Part shown: positions 43,561 through 55,440 of the stretch, piece after piece
Layout: the number at the start of each line of letters is the position of its first letter
Position numbering within the stretch: position 1 is the stretch's first letter
DNA from: Margaritifera margaritifera
Taxonomy: Eukaryota; Mollusca; Bivalvia; Unionida; Margaritiferidae
Length of the DNA stretch: 64,000 nt
Direction of reading: 5' to 3'
Assembly (NCBI GenBank): GCA_029931535.1
Contig: JAQPZY010001689.1
Coordinates: 1,329,501-1,393,500 of the forward strand
Made by a program: the position numbers and the translations under genes
The notes under the pieces: generated by a model
Database searches by the model: none
Seen by the model: only the letters and a program-made list of their open reading frames with translations
What the model was told of the DNA's origin: nothing

Positions 43561-44587
43561 TCTCTTTATAGGGATATTCAAATTTGTAATAAATGTTATG
43601 CTCGCCATGGAGATAATCTTGTAACTGCTTTGTGTATTGAACCTAAAAAAAACTGTAAAACCTTGAAAAAAAACCCTCACATTTTAAAAGTTAATTTCAC
43701 TTTAAACCCTGATTTAATGATGTCATATCAAAGATGTAATTGTATATAAATATATAGACCTCATCCATTTCAATAAAATTTTGTGTCTGAAGAAGCATAC
43801 AGTTAATGTGAAATAAGTCACACATATTTATCAGCATTTGTGTTGTTTTTTATTTCAATTATACATATGGACTTTAGAGATGCACATGAATCTGCTGTTT
43901 GTAATATATATTCATTAAGAAAATGTTTCGACCCCTTCATAGGTCTCATCAGGCGGTAGCAGCAAACCATAAATTTATCCCTTGGATTTGGTATGGATTT
44001 CTGTTTTTTTTTTTTTTTTTTTTTTTAAACAAAACGTATTTACACAGTATTCCTGTCACCATTCATAATGTTGCTACATTTGCACTATGGTAAATCCACT
44101 CACAGTTCATCAGTTTAATGAAAACATTCTCTGTTTTGTTGATACAGATGTCTGTTTTGATTTTGCTTCTAATTTCTGATTGCTGGCATTGGATCAAAAT
44201 CTATTATATCAACACCAACAAGTTTTTTTTCATAAATTTGTCAAGAGTGTCAACACTCAGCCTGCATCACAGCTTTGTTTTGATAAATTCTGATGCAAAA
44301 ATACGCGCTCACACTCTGCACTTGACACTGGAGGCACATGTGAAATGAATCACATTTGGGTACTGTCCATTCATTGAAAATAGTTTTGTCAGCAATTAAG
44401 CTCCTGATGGTCCTTAAAAATTGTTGTAACAATTTACTTAAGAATCCCCACTCTTTACTTTATTGGCACTGATGAATGAGTCACTTTGCTCTCTTGGTTG
44501 ACCATAATGAGCGATCAAAGTGTCCATGTGATCGTTATAAAACAGTGGTATAAAAATGTTGCCTTTATTTAGAAACAGCAAAAATCA
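43561..44587. other. Intron G-H, before the non-LTR fragment
   Basis: Contains the hammerhead-like motif (43925-43953) and a 23-T run (44004-44026). From about 44230 onward faint coding traces may be the RT-to-RNase H linker of the non-LTR element, but no domain can be claimed. Confidence 0.45.
43925..43953 (-). ncRNA. Partial hammerhead-ribozyme-like core (candidate)
   Basis: The minus strand reads CCTGATGAGACC, then TATGAAGG, then GGTCGAAAC. CTGATGA, a 4-bp stem II (GACC with GGTC) and GAAA are the conserved core of hammerhead ribozymes. Right after, CATT and AATG could pair as stem III, but the expected GUH cleavage site is replaced by GAA and no stem I partner is apparent. It is either a decayed ribozyme from a retroelement or a chance match. 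Confidence 0.3.
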
Positions 44588-45543
44588 GTGTTGAAAATAC
44601 TGCAAAATTCTGTGTTCCAAAATCACCACCTTGGTTATAAACACCCCCAAAAATTTGATTTGATCTTTGCCATTTCAAAAAGTCTTCAACAAATTCTCTC
44701 CTTTTTTCTGAGTAAATTCAATGAAATCAGAGCCTCCTATTGTAGCTATATGTCCCTGTATACCGACAGTTCAAAAGATGGAGACAGAGTTGGAGCTGCC
44801 ATTGCAACACCCCATGGCACCATACCTGATAAAGCCTCAATTTTCACTGCAGAAATTACAGCCGTACTACTAACTTTGAACTACATTTAAGCCTCACAAG
44901 AAACAAATTTCATCATCTTTTAAGATTCCTTTTCCACATTGAAAGGTTTGAAAAATCTTAAATATGACAATCCATTAATATCCCAGATATTGCAGAAACG
45001 TGATCTGCTCATACAATCAGGGAAAAGTATTCTGTATTGTTGGCACATTGGTATAAAGGGTAATGAAAGTTCAGATAAAGCAGCCAATGCGCCCTGCAGT
45101 CACCCGTTTCAGAATAGAAGATTCAATATACATGTACTGACTTCAGATATTGTATGTGTGTATAAATCTGCATGTTCATCAAATTTGGCAAAATATGTGG
45201 AATGAAAATGCCACAAACAAACTTGAGAACATCAAACCCACAAACGTTTGATGTTTGGAGAGTAGCATCCCATGTATATAAAAAAACCACAGAGTTGAGG
45301 TGGTATTGTGCTGATTGTGTATGTGTGACTCGTGCATACCTTCTGAAGGAAGAACTTCAATCAGAGTGCATACCATACCAGTGTCCACTGACAGTGGAAC
45401 ACATTCTTGTCGAGTGTTTTGACTTCCACCCTTTGAGACAGAAGTATTTTGATGTGAACTGCATGAAGAAACTTTATGATGATGTACCACTCAAGAGAGT
45501 CTTGGACTTTTTGAGGGAATGCAATTTATATAACAAATTTTGA
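44588..45543 (+). pseudogene. 3' end of a non-LTR retrotransposon ORF2 (RNase H and C-terminal domain)
   Basis: The + strand reads YMSLYTDSSKDGDRVGAAIA (RNase H first Asp), SIFTAEITAVLLTLNYI (Glu), then a stop at 44888. It continues with LKGLKNLKYDNPLISQILQK and CWHIGIKGNESSDKAANAPC. After a frameshift at about 45120-45230, a Cys-rich tail reads CPLTVEHILVECFDFHPLRQ and ends CNLYNKF with a stop at 45541-45543. The layout RNase H plus CP..EH.L.EC tail is that of I/Nimb-like or related LINEs. It is 5'-truncated and dead. About 200 bp of AT-rich 3' UTR may follow. Confidence 0.85.
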
Positions 45544-45812
45544 CCATGTTTTAAGGATTTTATATGTGTTACCTTTATCTTTTATTTTATAAACATTTTA
45601 TAGAATTTTAGCAGCTTTCCATTTTATATTTTATCTTGTTGTACTTCATGTTTATATTTATTTGGAAGGGTTTATCTTCCTGAATTTTTAAAAATTTTTT
45701 GAACTATACCTTTAGTTGGCACCATATTGCCGCTATTATACAGATGTGTCATAAAACACTACTATATCCTTTTTAAAAATGGATTGTAAATGTATATATT
45801 TTACTTTTTCAG
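45544..45812. other. Intron G-H, right end
   Basis: AT-rich; the first part is probably the 3' UTR of the non-LTR fragment. It ends in ATTTTACTTTTTCAG before exon H. Confidence 0.55.
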
Positions 45813-45968
45813 AGTTTCCTGCGCAGCTGTTGTCTCCGTCACTTTGGGTTTGTCCTGTCGACATTGGAAGGGTTACACTTTTTGTACCAGGAAAACAAAA
45901 ACATGTTTATTGGCCCAACCCAGCCAACAAATCAGGAGGAGAATGAGCAGGATGCCATGGAGAGAATG
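45813..45968 (+). CDS. SMG5: SMG5 exon H: last visible exon, before the PIN domain
   Basis: The acceptor is TACTTTTTCAG. It starts at phase 0: SFLRSCCLRHFGFVLSTLEG, then LHFLYQENKNMFIGPTQPTN, then QEENEQDAMERM. The CCLRxFGxxxxxLEG block matches CCIRSFGHFIARLQG of human SMG5 as I recall it. The Gln/Glu-rich end leads into the charged helical region that precedes the PIN domain. The donor ATG|GTAAGT at 45969 is a very good match. The exon is 156 nt, ending at phase 0. The next exon is not in the remaining 18 kb as far as I can see. Confidence 0.93.
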
Positions 45969-46496
45969 GTAAGTCGAGTCTTAATCTGTCCTTATCATTC
46001 ATTGCTGTTGATGAATCTTTGATGTTAGGTTATTACAAAAAGTCAACACAACATAGAAACTTCACCATTATTCTTAAAAATACATGCAAATTAATGATAC
46101 ACTCCAATCATAATAAATTATGTTCATCTCAACATAGATATGTCCTTTATATATTATGTATTACTGAATGCAGCTGTGTTTTTCATACCCAACAATTTAT
46201 GAAGCAACCACCATGAATTATTATAAGAAGTGCTGGCCTGATAGCCCATGGCTAGTGACTTTTTCATTGGGCTAGCTAATATTTCAATCAGCATGTCTTG
46301 TGGGCCTGAAATATTTTCAGCTGTACTTGACAAGTTTTTCATAAATTTTAACACCAGAACAAATCCAAATACTGTCAAACATTCTAAGTTCCAACAATTT
46401 CCACAGAGAAATCTATTAAAAAAATCAACACCAGTTATAGGAGCGTGTACTTATTTATTTTACATTATTTGTACATCTTTGGAAAAATGTTTCTAA
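45969..46496. other. Last intron, first part
   Basis: No gene. Around 46225-46330, GCTGGCCTGATAGCCCATGG and GGGCTAGCTAATATTT look like the decayed end of a hAT-type element, but no partner end could be fixed. Confidence 0.4.
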
Positions 46497-46770
46497 AGTT
46501 TAGTATTATGTAATGCCATTGGTCATTGATAGTTAAGTAATATGTAATGCCATTGGTCATTGATAGTTAAGTATTATGTAATGCCATTGGTCATTGATAG
46601 TTAAGTAATATGTAATGCCATTGGTCATTGATAGTTAAGTATTATGTTATGCCAATGGTCATTGATAGTTAAGTAATATGTAATGCCATTGGTCATTGAT
46701 AGTTAAGTAATATGTAATGCCATTGGTCATTGATAGTTAAGTATTATGTAATGCCATTGGTCATTGATCC
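46497..46770 (+). repeat. 34-bp minisatellite, 8 copies
   Basis: Unit TAGTTAAGTA(A/T)TATGTAAT plus GCCATTGGTCATTGA, period 34 bp. Units with TAATATG and TATTATG tend to alternate, so the effective recent step may be 68 bp. Confidence 0.95.
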
Positions 46771-48137
46771 AGTCAGGTGATGATCTAGTTAGGTGAAGAT
46801 ATTGACCAGTCATAATGCAACAGACGTGTCATAATTGTTTCATGCGACAAAATGGCTGCATTTGTCCGCTATGCTTGTAAATGCATGCCACATGCCTTAT
46901 TGGGGGGGGGGGGGGGGGGGGGCTAGTAAAAATTAAATCTAACATGCCCTTCTGGGCAGTGAAGTTTTCTGCAGGACCAATTGCCTTATCTGGCCCAGTT
47001 GGACAGTCAAAATTCTGACTTGCCCCGTAACATAAGTTTGATAGTCTTGGTGTAGTTGAATTACTAATTAATGCACTGGATTTCATTAAAATTGTAGAAA
47101 AATAAAGGAAGTATATAAAGAACTCAGTGTAGTGATGCCTGTAAGGGCCACATGTTCACAATGGTATGCTGTTTAAATGTAATTTTAGTCCCAAGTTTTA
47201 ATTAAAAAAATAAAAATACAAAATGGCTTCTTTTTATACATCACCTGACCATAATTTGCTGTGAATATATCTTGTACTCCATCATGAAACCAAGACCATT
47301 AGAGTGAGAGTGTTAGTAGTATCTCAAGGGAATCAATTTCTGAAAGGCAAGTTAAGAAATACTCAGAAAGGAAGAATCTTGCTCTTTAAGGCAGAGAGAT
47401 CTCAGAAGAAGAACAGATCATTTATATGTTGGATACTATGTTGTTTTTTGGTTCTTTTTTATAAACCTGCCACATATGTGGAAGGGGTATAGTGTTTCCT
47501 TTGTCTATCTGCCATTCCATCCATCCATCCATTACATCTTTGTTAAGTTTTGCATTTAGGTCATTTTATGTACTTTGGGCTGCAGGGTTATACAACTTTA
47601 TGGATGCCTTTTGGTGAGTGCAACACCTATCCATCTAAAGTGGGTCAGTGTGACCTCTATTTCTCACTTAAGTGACTGTAAGTATTGCATTTAAGTTAGT
47701 TTCCAATGTTGGCTGCAAGGTCATGAAGCTGCATGTGAGGATGTTTTTGTTGAGCACAACACAGTGACCTATATTTCATGCTTCATTGACTCTGGTTAAG
47801 CTTTGCATTTAAGTCAGTTTAGCAGGAAATTCATATATTGAAATTTATATAGTGCAAGTCAATTGTATTCTGTGAACACATTTCTTCTTGTTACTCGTAT
47901 TTCTGATTTATGTTGATCTGGTTGCTGTATTCATTAACTGAAAACCCAATTTTGACATCTCTATTGGAGCAACTATTAGTGCAACAAAAAAGTTAAGATT
48001 TTATCAAAATATGAGCACTCTTTTGCTCATTAGGTGGCCTGTGGTGAAATAAGGGAGTTGTGGGTTTTTTTAAAATCTGGTTTCCTCTCCCCCCCCCCCC
48101 AACTTATTGATGCAGTATGTTAAGAAGTAACTAGATG
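46771..48137. other. Last intron, before the solo LTR
   Basis: A 20-G run lies at about 46903-46922. From 47490 to 47830, CCATTCCATCCATCCATCCA, TTAAGTTTTGCATTTAGGTC and related text form a dispersed repeat like that near 26860. A C-run lies at 48091-48100. No gene supported. Confidence 0.5.
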
Positions 48138-48142
48138 CATGA

Positions 48143-49706
48143 TGTCACAGGATGAAGCCGGGTTGGGACTGGATTAGTGAAGACACCGAAAGCAACTGCG
48201 TTAATAAGATGTTTATTTATAAACGCAATTTAAAGATGAACAAATCTGACACCATTATAACAAAAAGATAAGGAAAATTATAAAGTTCCTAACATGGAAC
48301 TATCAACAACAAGTAACTCAACGAGAAAAATCAAAGATGGATTTAACAAATGGAATTTTAAACAAACGTGAATAGCATCCTATCACCAATCGACAAATAA
48401 GAGTATATGATTTACACCCCAATATAAACAAGGTCTTATTAGGTACCAAGGGAGACCAAAGCATGTGATTTATGCACTTATCAATAGAATACACATTTAT
48501 CCATCAATCTGTTAACTCGTCAATCTATCAATTTAACAAGCGATGTTGGAATATGAATTTATGAATCCGTCGTTCATATAACGATATTGAAATGGGGATG
48601 TATGAAATTATGAATATGTCGTTCATATAACGAAAATGAAATGGGAATGCATGAAATTATGAATCTATCACACATATAGCGATATTGAAATGGGAATGAA
48701 TGTAATTTTGCACAGATAGCAATATTGAGATAACAATCAAATGGAACACGCAATAAATATAACTATCGTGGCGTCCGTTTGACTACCAAGATGTATATAC
48801 GGTTCCACCCGCTCTAGTCCATGGTCAAGGAGCCACCACGCCCACCACGCATGGTCCACCCCTCCCAGTCTGTTGAAGGGTCCCTCAAGAGCCTTCACAT
48901 TAACACAGACCCGTTGATCGAGAAGCCTTGGTCCCTCGCATCGAGAAAACCAGTACACTCTTCCGAAACAACGTCACCAGACACAGCGTACACGTAACAC
49001 GAAACCACACAGAGTTCTGTGACTTCACACACCACCAAACCATACATAAGGAACAGCTAAAAGTATAACAACTAAACCGTGTAGTACATATGACACGGTT
49101 AGTACTTTTGTATTGATATATGTTGCGCATGCGCGCACATGAATTACGCCTCGTTACACATTACATTAATCATTCAATGCATGCCGCGTATAATTAAATA
49201 ATACCCGTCTGTTCAGTTACAACAAATAGCTAACTTGAACCAGCCTATAGGATTTCTAATATCATGGCGTTGTATGACCTAGGTATTGACTCTCTGTAGA
49301 ATTTAGAATAAATTCTAAAACATCTAATATATGAAACAATTATGTCATATAAAACGAATAGTGATAAAGAATACAATCTTAAATTTCACATACCTCTACA
49401 GCTGAAGTTTTGCTCCCGTAAAGAGGTAAGCTTTCTGACAAGACTCATCGTAGTGTAATTTGTTTATAGAGAATTCGCTCTATATGTACTCTAGCTGTGA
49501 CAGATATGCGCAGCAGCTAGGTACGTGAGTTTTCACTGCAGGCAATTTGCACGTGCAGCATGGGGTGAATCACGCTCAGTATTTCAAAATAACTAGAGCC
49601 GAAAAAAATAAACAACCCCCGAGTAACGCTCTAGTCGGAAACGAAACCCGAATACATTTTTGATCACATATAAACATATTGATATAAACCATACAATTCC
49701 GTGACA
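48143..49706 (-). mobile_element. 1564-bp solo LTR of an LTR retrotransposon
   Basis: The stretch begins TGTCACAGG and ends CCGTGACA, so both edges show the TG...CA ends with a short inverted repeat. CATGA flanks it on each side (48138-48142 and 49707-49711), a 5-bp target duplication. Minus orientation is suggested by AATAAA (minus strand of 48212-48217) about 70 bp before the 3' end, and by a good minus-strand donor, GAG|GTATGT at 49393-49388, after a TATA-like ACATATAGAG. No gag or pol is present, so internal sequence was lost by LTR-LTR recombination. The superfamily (Gypsy or Bel-Pao) is undetermined. Confidence 0.82.
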
Positions 49707-49711
49707 CATGA

Positions 49712-52068
49712 TGTATGTAATTCATTTGAAAAAACAATCATCAAGGAGTCTTACTTGGGGGTCTGCTTTGGCATTTGTCTGGTGATAAGATTGGCAACTC
49801 GTCTCAGGATTCATGGTTTGAATGAAGAAAAAAAGTTGCATGGGTAATTGTATAGTTTTTAATTTTTTGTCTTCTTCACATTTTCTGTTCTTCAAGTTAG
49901 CCTTTTTATCTCCTCTGTTTGTGACTGTTGTAGTTTTGAGTCACATTAAACTTACAATGACTGACTTACTACCTTAAAGGGCACCATGTATTTGGTGTCT
50001 CAATGCTGTTTTGCGGTTTCAGGGTCATTCCCTTCCAACTGTATCAATATTCATTTCAATCAGATAAGTGCCATGATGACAAATATTAGAGTCCATGTCA
50101 AGTATTATAAGTTTACATACCCTTTTACCAGTAAATCAGACCAATAGTATCAAAACTTTCATATCAGATTCATTTGTGAAATTTAGATTTAATTATTTGT
50201 CTTCCAACATTGAATCATTTGTCTTCCAACATGATACTTGACTTCTGATACAGCTTACTTTGTGATAACATTTATTTGCAATTGATCTTGGGTGTATTAG
50301 GCTTCTAGCAGACTTTATTTTATAAATCTGATTAAATTGAAGTTTGATTACCCTCAATCATTGACATAAGTCAATAACTCAACAGATGTGGGTATTTACC
50401 CCCCATCTTGCATAGGAACTTCAGTCATGTGAAACAAGTTTACATTAGGGAGTTGTTTGTAATGTGCTCTTATCAAGACAATTGTGAAATTGTTTGCATT
50501 CTTAATTTGTTTGCTGTATAGATAGACTGCTCTTGTTTCATCTGATAGATTTACACAGCTTATCTCCACTAATCTAGACAAACAAGATTTGGATAGGTGC
50601 TATCACAGCTGCTATCAGTGAAATATCATATGATATTTGTTTTGGGAGATGGGTGTAATCTTAAATGACCTTTTCACAGGAAGTGACTCACCTTACAGGA
50701 GGTACATAATGGATACAAGAGTACAAGAGACATTTACTGCATGTTACTCAGGTAGAAAGATGGGAATCTGTAGCTAGAGACAATGACTTGTCCATTACTC
50801 TATTAGTTCACAATTTTGAACACCACATTTTCAATATCTGCACAATATCAGGGAAGGAGTTCTCATTTCACTCTTGCTGTGTTTACTTGAAATCATTGGG
50901 TGCAAACTAGGATGACTAGTGTTGCCATTATTGCCCATGCCCCAATTTTGTTTACATTATGAATATATGGAATAATGGTCATTCCACTCATTTTACTCAA
51001 TTCTCTCAGCCCTCAAAGAAGCCACCCTACTTTAATAATTGTTCCCCACCCCTACACTTCCCCTCTCCCACTCACCTGTACCGTTCTCTGGACATGTTAA
51101 CATTAGTTTTCAAGACCAAGAGGCTTTGACAATGAGATTTTATGGTCGTGCCGGTATCCTTCCATTAAAAAAATTTGAGTATTTTTTCCTCCAGGCATCA
51201 ATAAGGTCCTTTTAATATTTCTTTTCAGCCAAAATATAATGTATAATTTTTTTGGTGTAATTTATTGTAAATATTGGGAAAATATATGGGAAATTTTTAT
51301 GTAATGAGGTACTTATTTATACATTCATTTCGGTACACCCACCGTAATGCAGAACATATTATGTTATGATGTTGTTCATTTGTCCATCTGTCTGTTAACA
51401 ATTTTGTTTCTGCACAATAACTTAAGTTGTCCACCATCTATAGTTACCAGACTTTGTGGAAGACTTGCACTTGGAGTAAGAAGAACCCTATTGATTTTGG
51501 GGCTTAAAAGGTCAAAGGTCAAGGTTACTCTGAGTGAATGGGGAAAAGTGGTTTCTGCACACAAATTTCAGTGACCTACATAGAGAATATTAAACATGTG
51601 TCAGTCATATTATGTGCTGTTCACTGTACTCTTGTTAAAACAGGGTTTTTGTGTAAAATAACCGAAAATTTGAGTGAACACAATAACAGTGACAGAGGAA
51701 ATGTAAATTAATATTTTAGGGTTGGTTCCAGTAAAATATACTTGGGACCCAGGATGGCACTTTTAATGTGGACTAGCCACCCATAGATGCAATTTATAAC
51801 TTTTTATCATTTTCACATGGACTCTTGGAGTATTCAGAGGACAAGGGCATATATTTTTTAACAAGTGCCTTCTCTGGGTAGCATGTACGTTTAAATGGAA
51901 CAGCCCTCATGAAGATTCTGAAAAGTTTAGATGTTAAACAAGTTATTTTTTATAGGATAGATGGTAGAATGTGCAATACATGTGTTGTCTGTCACAATGG
52001 ATGTAGCAAAGACTGAGAAGATGATTTGTGAAAAGCTGAAAGAACTTAAGATATATATTTATGTACAC
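49712..52068. other. Last intron, after the solo LTR
   Basis: Mostly ordinary AT-rich sequence. From about 51360 to 51590, CATTTGTCCATCTGTCTGTT, TTTCTGCACAATAACTTAAG and AAGGTCAAAGGTCAAGGTTA form a dispersed repeat widely seen in molluscan DNA as I recall it. Frames at 50396-50581 and 51347-51574 are not supported. Confidence 0.5.
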
Positions 52069-52156
52069 TCTAATTTTGCCCCATAGACTTAACATTGGAT
52101 GTAGCTGAGCAGTCTAATTTTGCCCCATAGACTTAACATTGGATGTAGCTGAGCAG
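52069..52156 (+). repeat. 43-bp tandem duplication
   Basis: CTAATTTTGCCCCATAGACT plus TAACATTGGATGTAGCTGAG occurs twice, head to tail, without visible differences. Confidence 0.93.
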
Positions 52157-52433
52157 TGTTTTCTCATATACATCATCATCAAATGGTGGGTGTTATTGAT
52201 ACGAATGCACATTATAACTTCATGGTGTCACCCAACACTTAACATTATGATTGCATCCATTTTGCCTAAAATATTCTTGTGAGTTATAAATGACGTTATC
52301 AGTGAAGTAAAGTAAAAACACAAAAAGCATATTTGAATATTTGTATTGTCTACCTTATAGTAATGTTAAGAGATCTCTTACCTGATAATAATTATAAATG
52401 AGGATATATAATAAACATGTTATTGTATGCGTA
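52157..52433. other. Spacer before the 56-bp array
   Basis: AT-rich, no supported feature. Confidence 0.5.
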
Positions 52434-53273
52434 CTCTCTGATATCTCATGTGGATTTGTTTTGGCATAGCTGTCACTTAAGTTCATTTGCTATCTGATAT
52501 CTCATGTGGATTTGTTTTGGCATAGCTGTCACTTAAGTTCATTTGCTATCTGATATCTCATGTGGATTTGTTTTGGCATAGCTGTCACTTAAGTTCATTT
52601 GCTATCTGATATCTCATGTGGATTTGTTTTGGCATAGCTGTCACTCAAGTTCATTTGCTATCTGATATCTCATGTGGATTTGTTTTGGCATAGCTGTCAC
52701 TTAAGTTCATTTGCTATCTGATATCTCATGTGGATTTGTTTTGGCATAGCTGTCACTCAAGTTCATTTGCTCTCTGATATCTCATGTGGATTTGTTTTGG
52801 CAAAGCTGTCACTCAAGTTCATTTGCTATCTGATATCTCATGTGGATTTGTTTTGGCATAGCTGTCACTCAAGTTCATTTGCTATCTGATATCTCATGTG
52901 GATTTGTTTTGGCATAGCTGTCACTCAAGTTCATTTGCTCTCTGATATCTCATGTGGATTTGTTTTGGCATAGCTGTCACTCAAGTTCATTTGCTCTCTG
53001 ATATCTCATGTGGATTTGTTTTGGCATAGCTGTCACTCAAGTTCATTTGCTATCTGATATCTCATGTGGATTTGTTTTGGCATGGCTGTCACTCAAGTTC
53101 ATTTGCTATCTGATATCTCATGTGGATTTGTTTTGGCATGGCTGTCACTCAAGTTCATTTGCTATCTGATATCTCATGTGGATTTGTTTTGGCATAGCTG
53201 TCACTCAAGTTCATTTGCTATCTGATATCTCATGTGGATTTGTTTTGGCATAGCTGTCTCTCAAGTTCATTTG
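52434..53273 (+). repeat. 56-bp minisatellite, 15 copies
   Basis: Unit CTATCTGATATCTCATGTGG plus ATTTGTTTTGGCATAGCTGT plus CAC(T/C)(T/C)AAGTTCATTTG, period 56 bp. Copies carry only a few marker substitutions (CTTAAG early, CTCAAG later, CTCTCTG and CATGGC in blocks). Confidence 0.97.
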
Positions 53274-53444
53274 TTAATGGTCACAGGCCATAAACTTGTC
53301 CACCCAAAGATATCAGACAGTGAGCATAAAATAACCTAGATGTAACTATGCTGTCTGTGTACAAGTTTAAAAAAACATAATTTATCTAACATTATTGCCC
53401 ATCTAAAATTCTTCTCATTAGTATACTTGTGTTTGCCTTACTGT

Positions 53445-53852
53445 AGTGTAATGTTGTATCATCTTACTGTAGTGTAATGTTGTATCATCTTATTCTGGTG
53501 TAAAGTTATATCATCTTACTCTGGTGTAATGATGTATCACATCACTCTAGTGTAAGGTTGTATCATCTTACTGTAGTGTACTTGTATGATACTACTGTTT
53601 GCAATGTCGTATCATCTTACTGTAGTGTAAGGTTGTGTCATATATCTGTAGTGTAATTGTTGTATGATCTTACTGTTTGCAATGTCGTATCATCTTACTT
53701 TAGTTTAATGCTATATCATCTTACTTCAGTGTAATGCTATATCATCTTACTTCAGTGTAATGCTGTATCATCTTACTCTAGCATAATGTTGTCTCATCTT
53801 ACTCTTGCATAATGTTGTATCATCTTACTGTAGTGCAATGTTGTATCATCTT
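53445..53852 (+). repeat. Degenerate minisatellite of about 26 bp, about 16 copies
   Basis: Units of TATCATCTTACTGTAGTGTA plus ATGTTG with many substitutions and small indels. It is older and more diverged than the 56-bp array beside it. Confidence 0.85.
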
Positions 53853-55440
53853 AACTACAGACATATTTGGCTGAACAGTTTTCTATCACATTCAGTTCTA
53901 TTCCTTAAACAAAGATGACTTCTCTTCCTGGTAATATGTCAACTATTTCTGCAGTTGATTAACTATAAATATATCAACTTTGCAAAAAAATGAATTGCTG
54001 TTTTTCATGATACGCAGTATGTGAACAGGTTTCAATCATGACCTTAACATCAAGGAAACAGATGAGTATTTTTCATCTCTTTTCAATATACCAAACTTTA
54101 AATCACTTTTCTTTTTAATAAGTAAAAGTAGATAGGAAGGCTCTTAGGTTTCACTGGACAGTTGTTTTGGTGAATTTTTATCAGACAATCACATATTGCA
54201 GAAAAATGAGAATAATTTTACATTAAAGATACAAATAAAAACTACCCAATGATTTTTGGGGAAAGCATGCTTGTAAGATTTTGACTGAGGTATTCAGGTT
54301 AGTTCCTTGTGCAACTGATGGCTTTTGTACTGAATCAACACTACCACCAACCCCTCTTTTTCACATTCATTTTTGACAGCAAAGAGCCATTTTGAATATT
54401 TTCCAGTGACAAGGAGGCTTAAGGAATCAGTATGTGCCTTATGCATGATTAAAAGTTTACTGGTATTACAACAAATTAACATACTTCTCATCACCCCTTA
54501 ACCATCTCAATTTTGAGATACTTACCACTGTAGCAGACACAGATAAATGTGTAAGCCAAATCGGCTGTTCATTTGCAGCCCAAGTTACACATTTGATCTC
54601 TAATGCTAGTCTAACAGTGACATGCAGTCACCAAACAAGCAAACCCATTTTCAAGCCTAACTCAAAGTAAATGTAAACCGAATTGTAAATTTAGCTTCTA
54701 TGTGAATTTATAAACACTAGGCTTATGCTAATTAGGCTCATGCCTTCTATCTTAAAAATTAGGGGTGTGTCAAAATACGAAACTATCCAGTGAGACCTTA
54801 GTATTCAAGTAAACATACTGTTGTAGCAGTTATTGAATTAGGAGTTTTCTCCCTTTGACCATCTACCACAGTATTTTAACACTAAAATAGAAGCACTGCC
54901 TGAATTTCTGAACAAATTTATAAGTGTAATCTGTTTGAATGTCTGTATATTTCGATTGATGGAACTTAATATTTATGTGTCTCTGCATTTTCAGGGCCAT
55001 TGTATTTCCTTTAACCATTATTGTTCCTTAATGATTACTAATAATTGTTTTCACCAAATTTAGGTAGCTTTCTTTTAAAGTTTCAAAATAGCTATTGTGT
55101 ACCATATAACTAATGTATGTTCAGGAAAGTCTTGTATACCCAGGGTTTTAAAAAAAAGTACTGAAACCCCATTTTGCTTCCAAATCAGTTCCATAAGAAT
55201 CAAGTGTCCAGCTTTTCAGAGTTTTTGTAGTGTACTTGTTACCAGTATGTCTCATTAGATGATGTACAGCAGGTTTTAAGTAGGTGAAGTGGCCTAGATC
55301 CTGGAGTGGTTTGCTCAGAAGATAAGTGACCTATTGGAGACACATAAGAGGCTTAAATATTATTATTGATCTTGGGTTATAGCGGCTTCAACAAGTATAG
55401 GGTTGATTGTTGTGTAAAGGACAACTGATAGCTATCTTAA
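53853..55440. other. Last intron, between arrays
   Basis: No repeat or gene supported. The frame at 54294-54494 on the minus strand is isolated and unrecognised. Confidence 0.5.

Larger units (their letters stand above)
918..45968 (+). other. SMG5: SMG5 gene, internal part (8 exons seen, both ends outside)
   Basis: SMG5 works in nonsense-mediated mRNA decay: with SMG7 it binds phosphorylated UPF1 and promotes decay and UPF1 dephosphorylation in the cytoplasm. Eight exons with acceptor and donor sites join in one open frame of 421 codons. Recognition rests on the order of conserved blocks: an Arg-rich cluster followed by Ser/Asp/Glu-rich sequence, then GLLPVVKIMCDW, then TCAQ|SSQSVWCRLSVLLN across an exon junction, then FLRSCCLRHFG. 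Each matches the remembered order in animal SMG5. The N-terminal TPR/14-3-3-like part lies left of the window and the PIN domain lies right of it. Introns range from 0.5 to 12.1 kb, and the last one runs beyond 18 kb without a visible acceptor. Confidence 0.9.

Noticed and set aside
44118..44348. 76-codon frame near the T-run
   Set aside because: No domain; possibly eroded linker of the non-LTR element, not a gene.
46225..47055. A possible hAT element with GGCC-rich ends at 46230 and 47050
   Set aside because: The ends could not be matched as inverted repeats and no target duplication was found.
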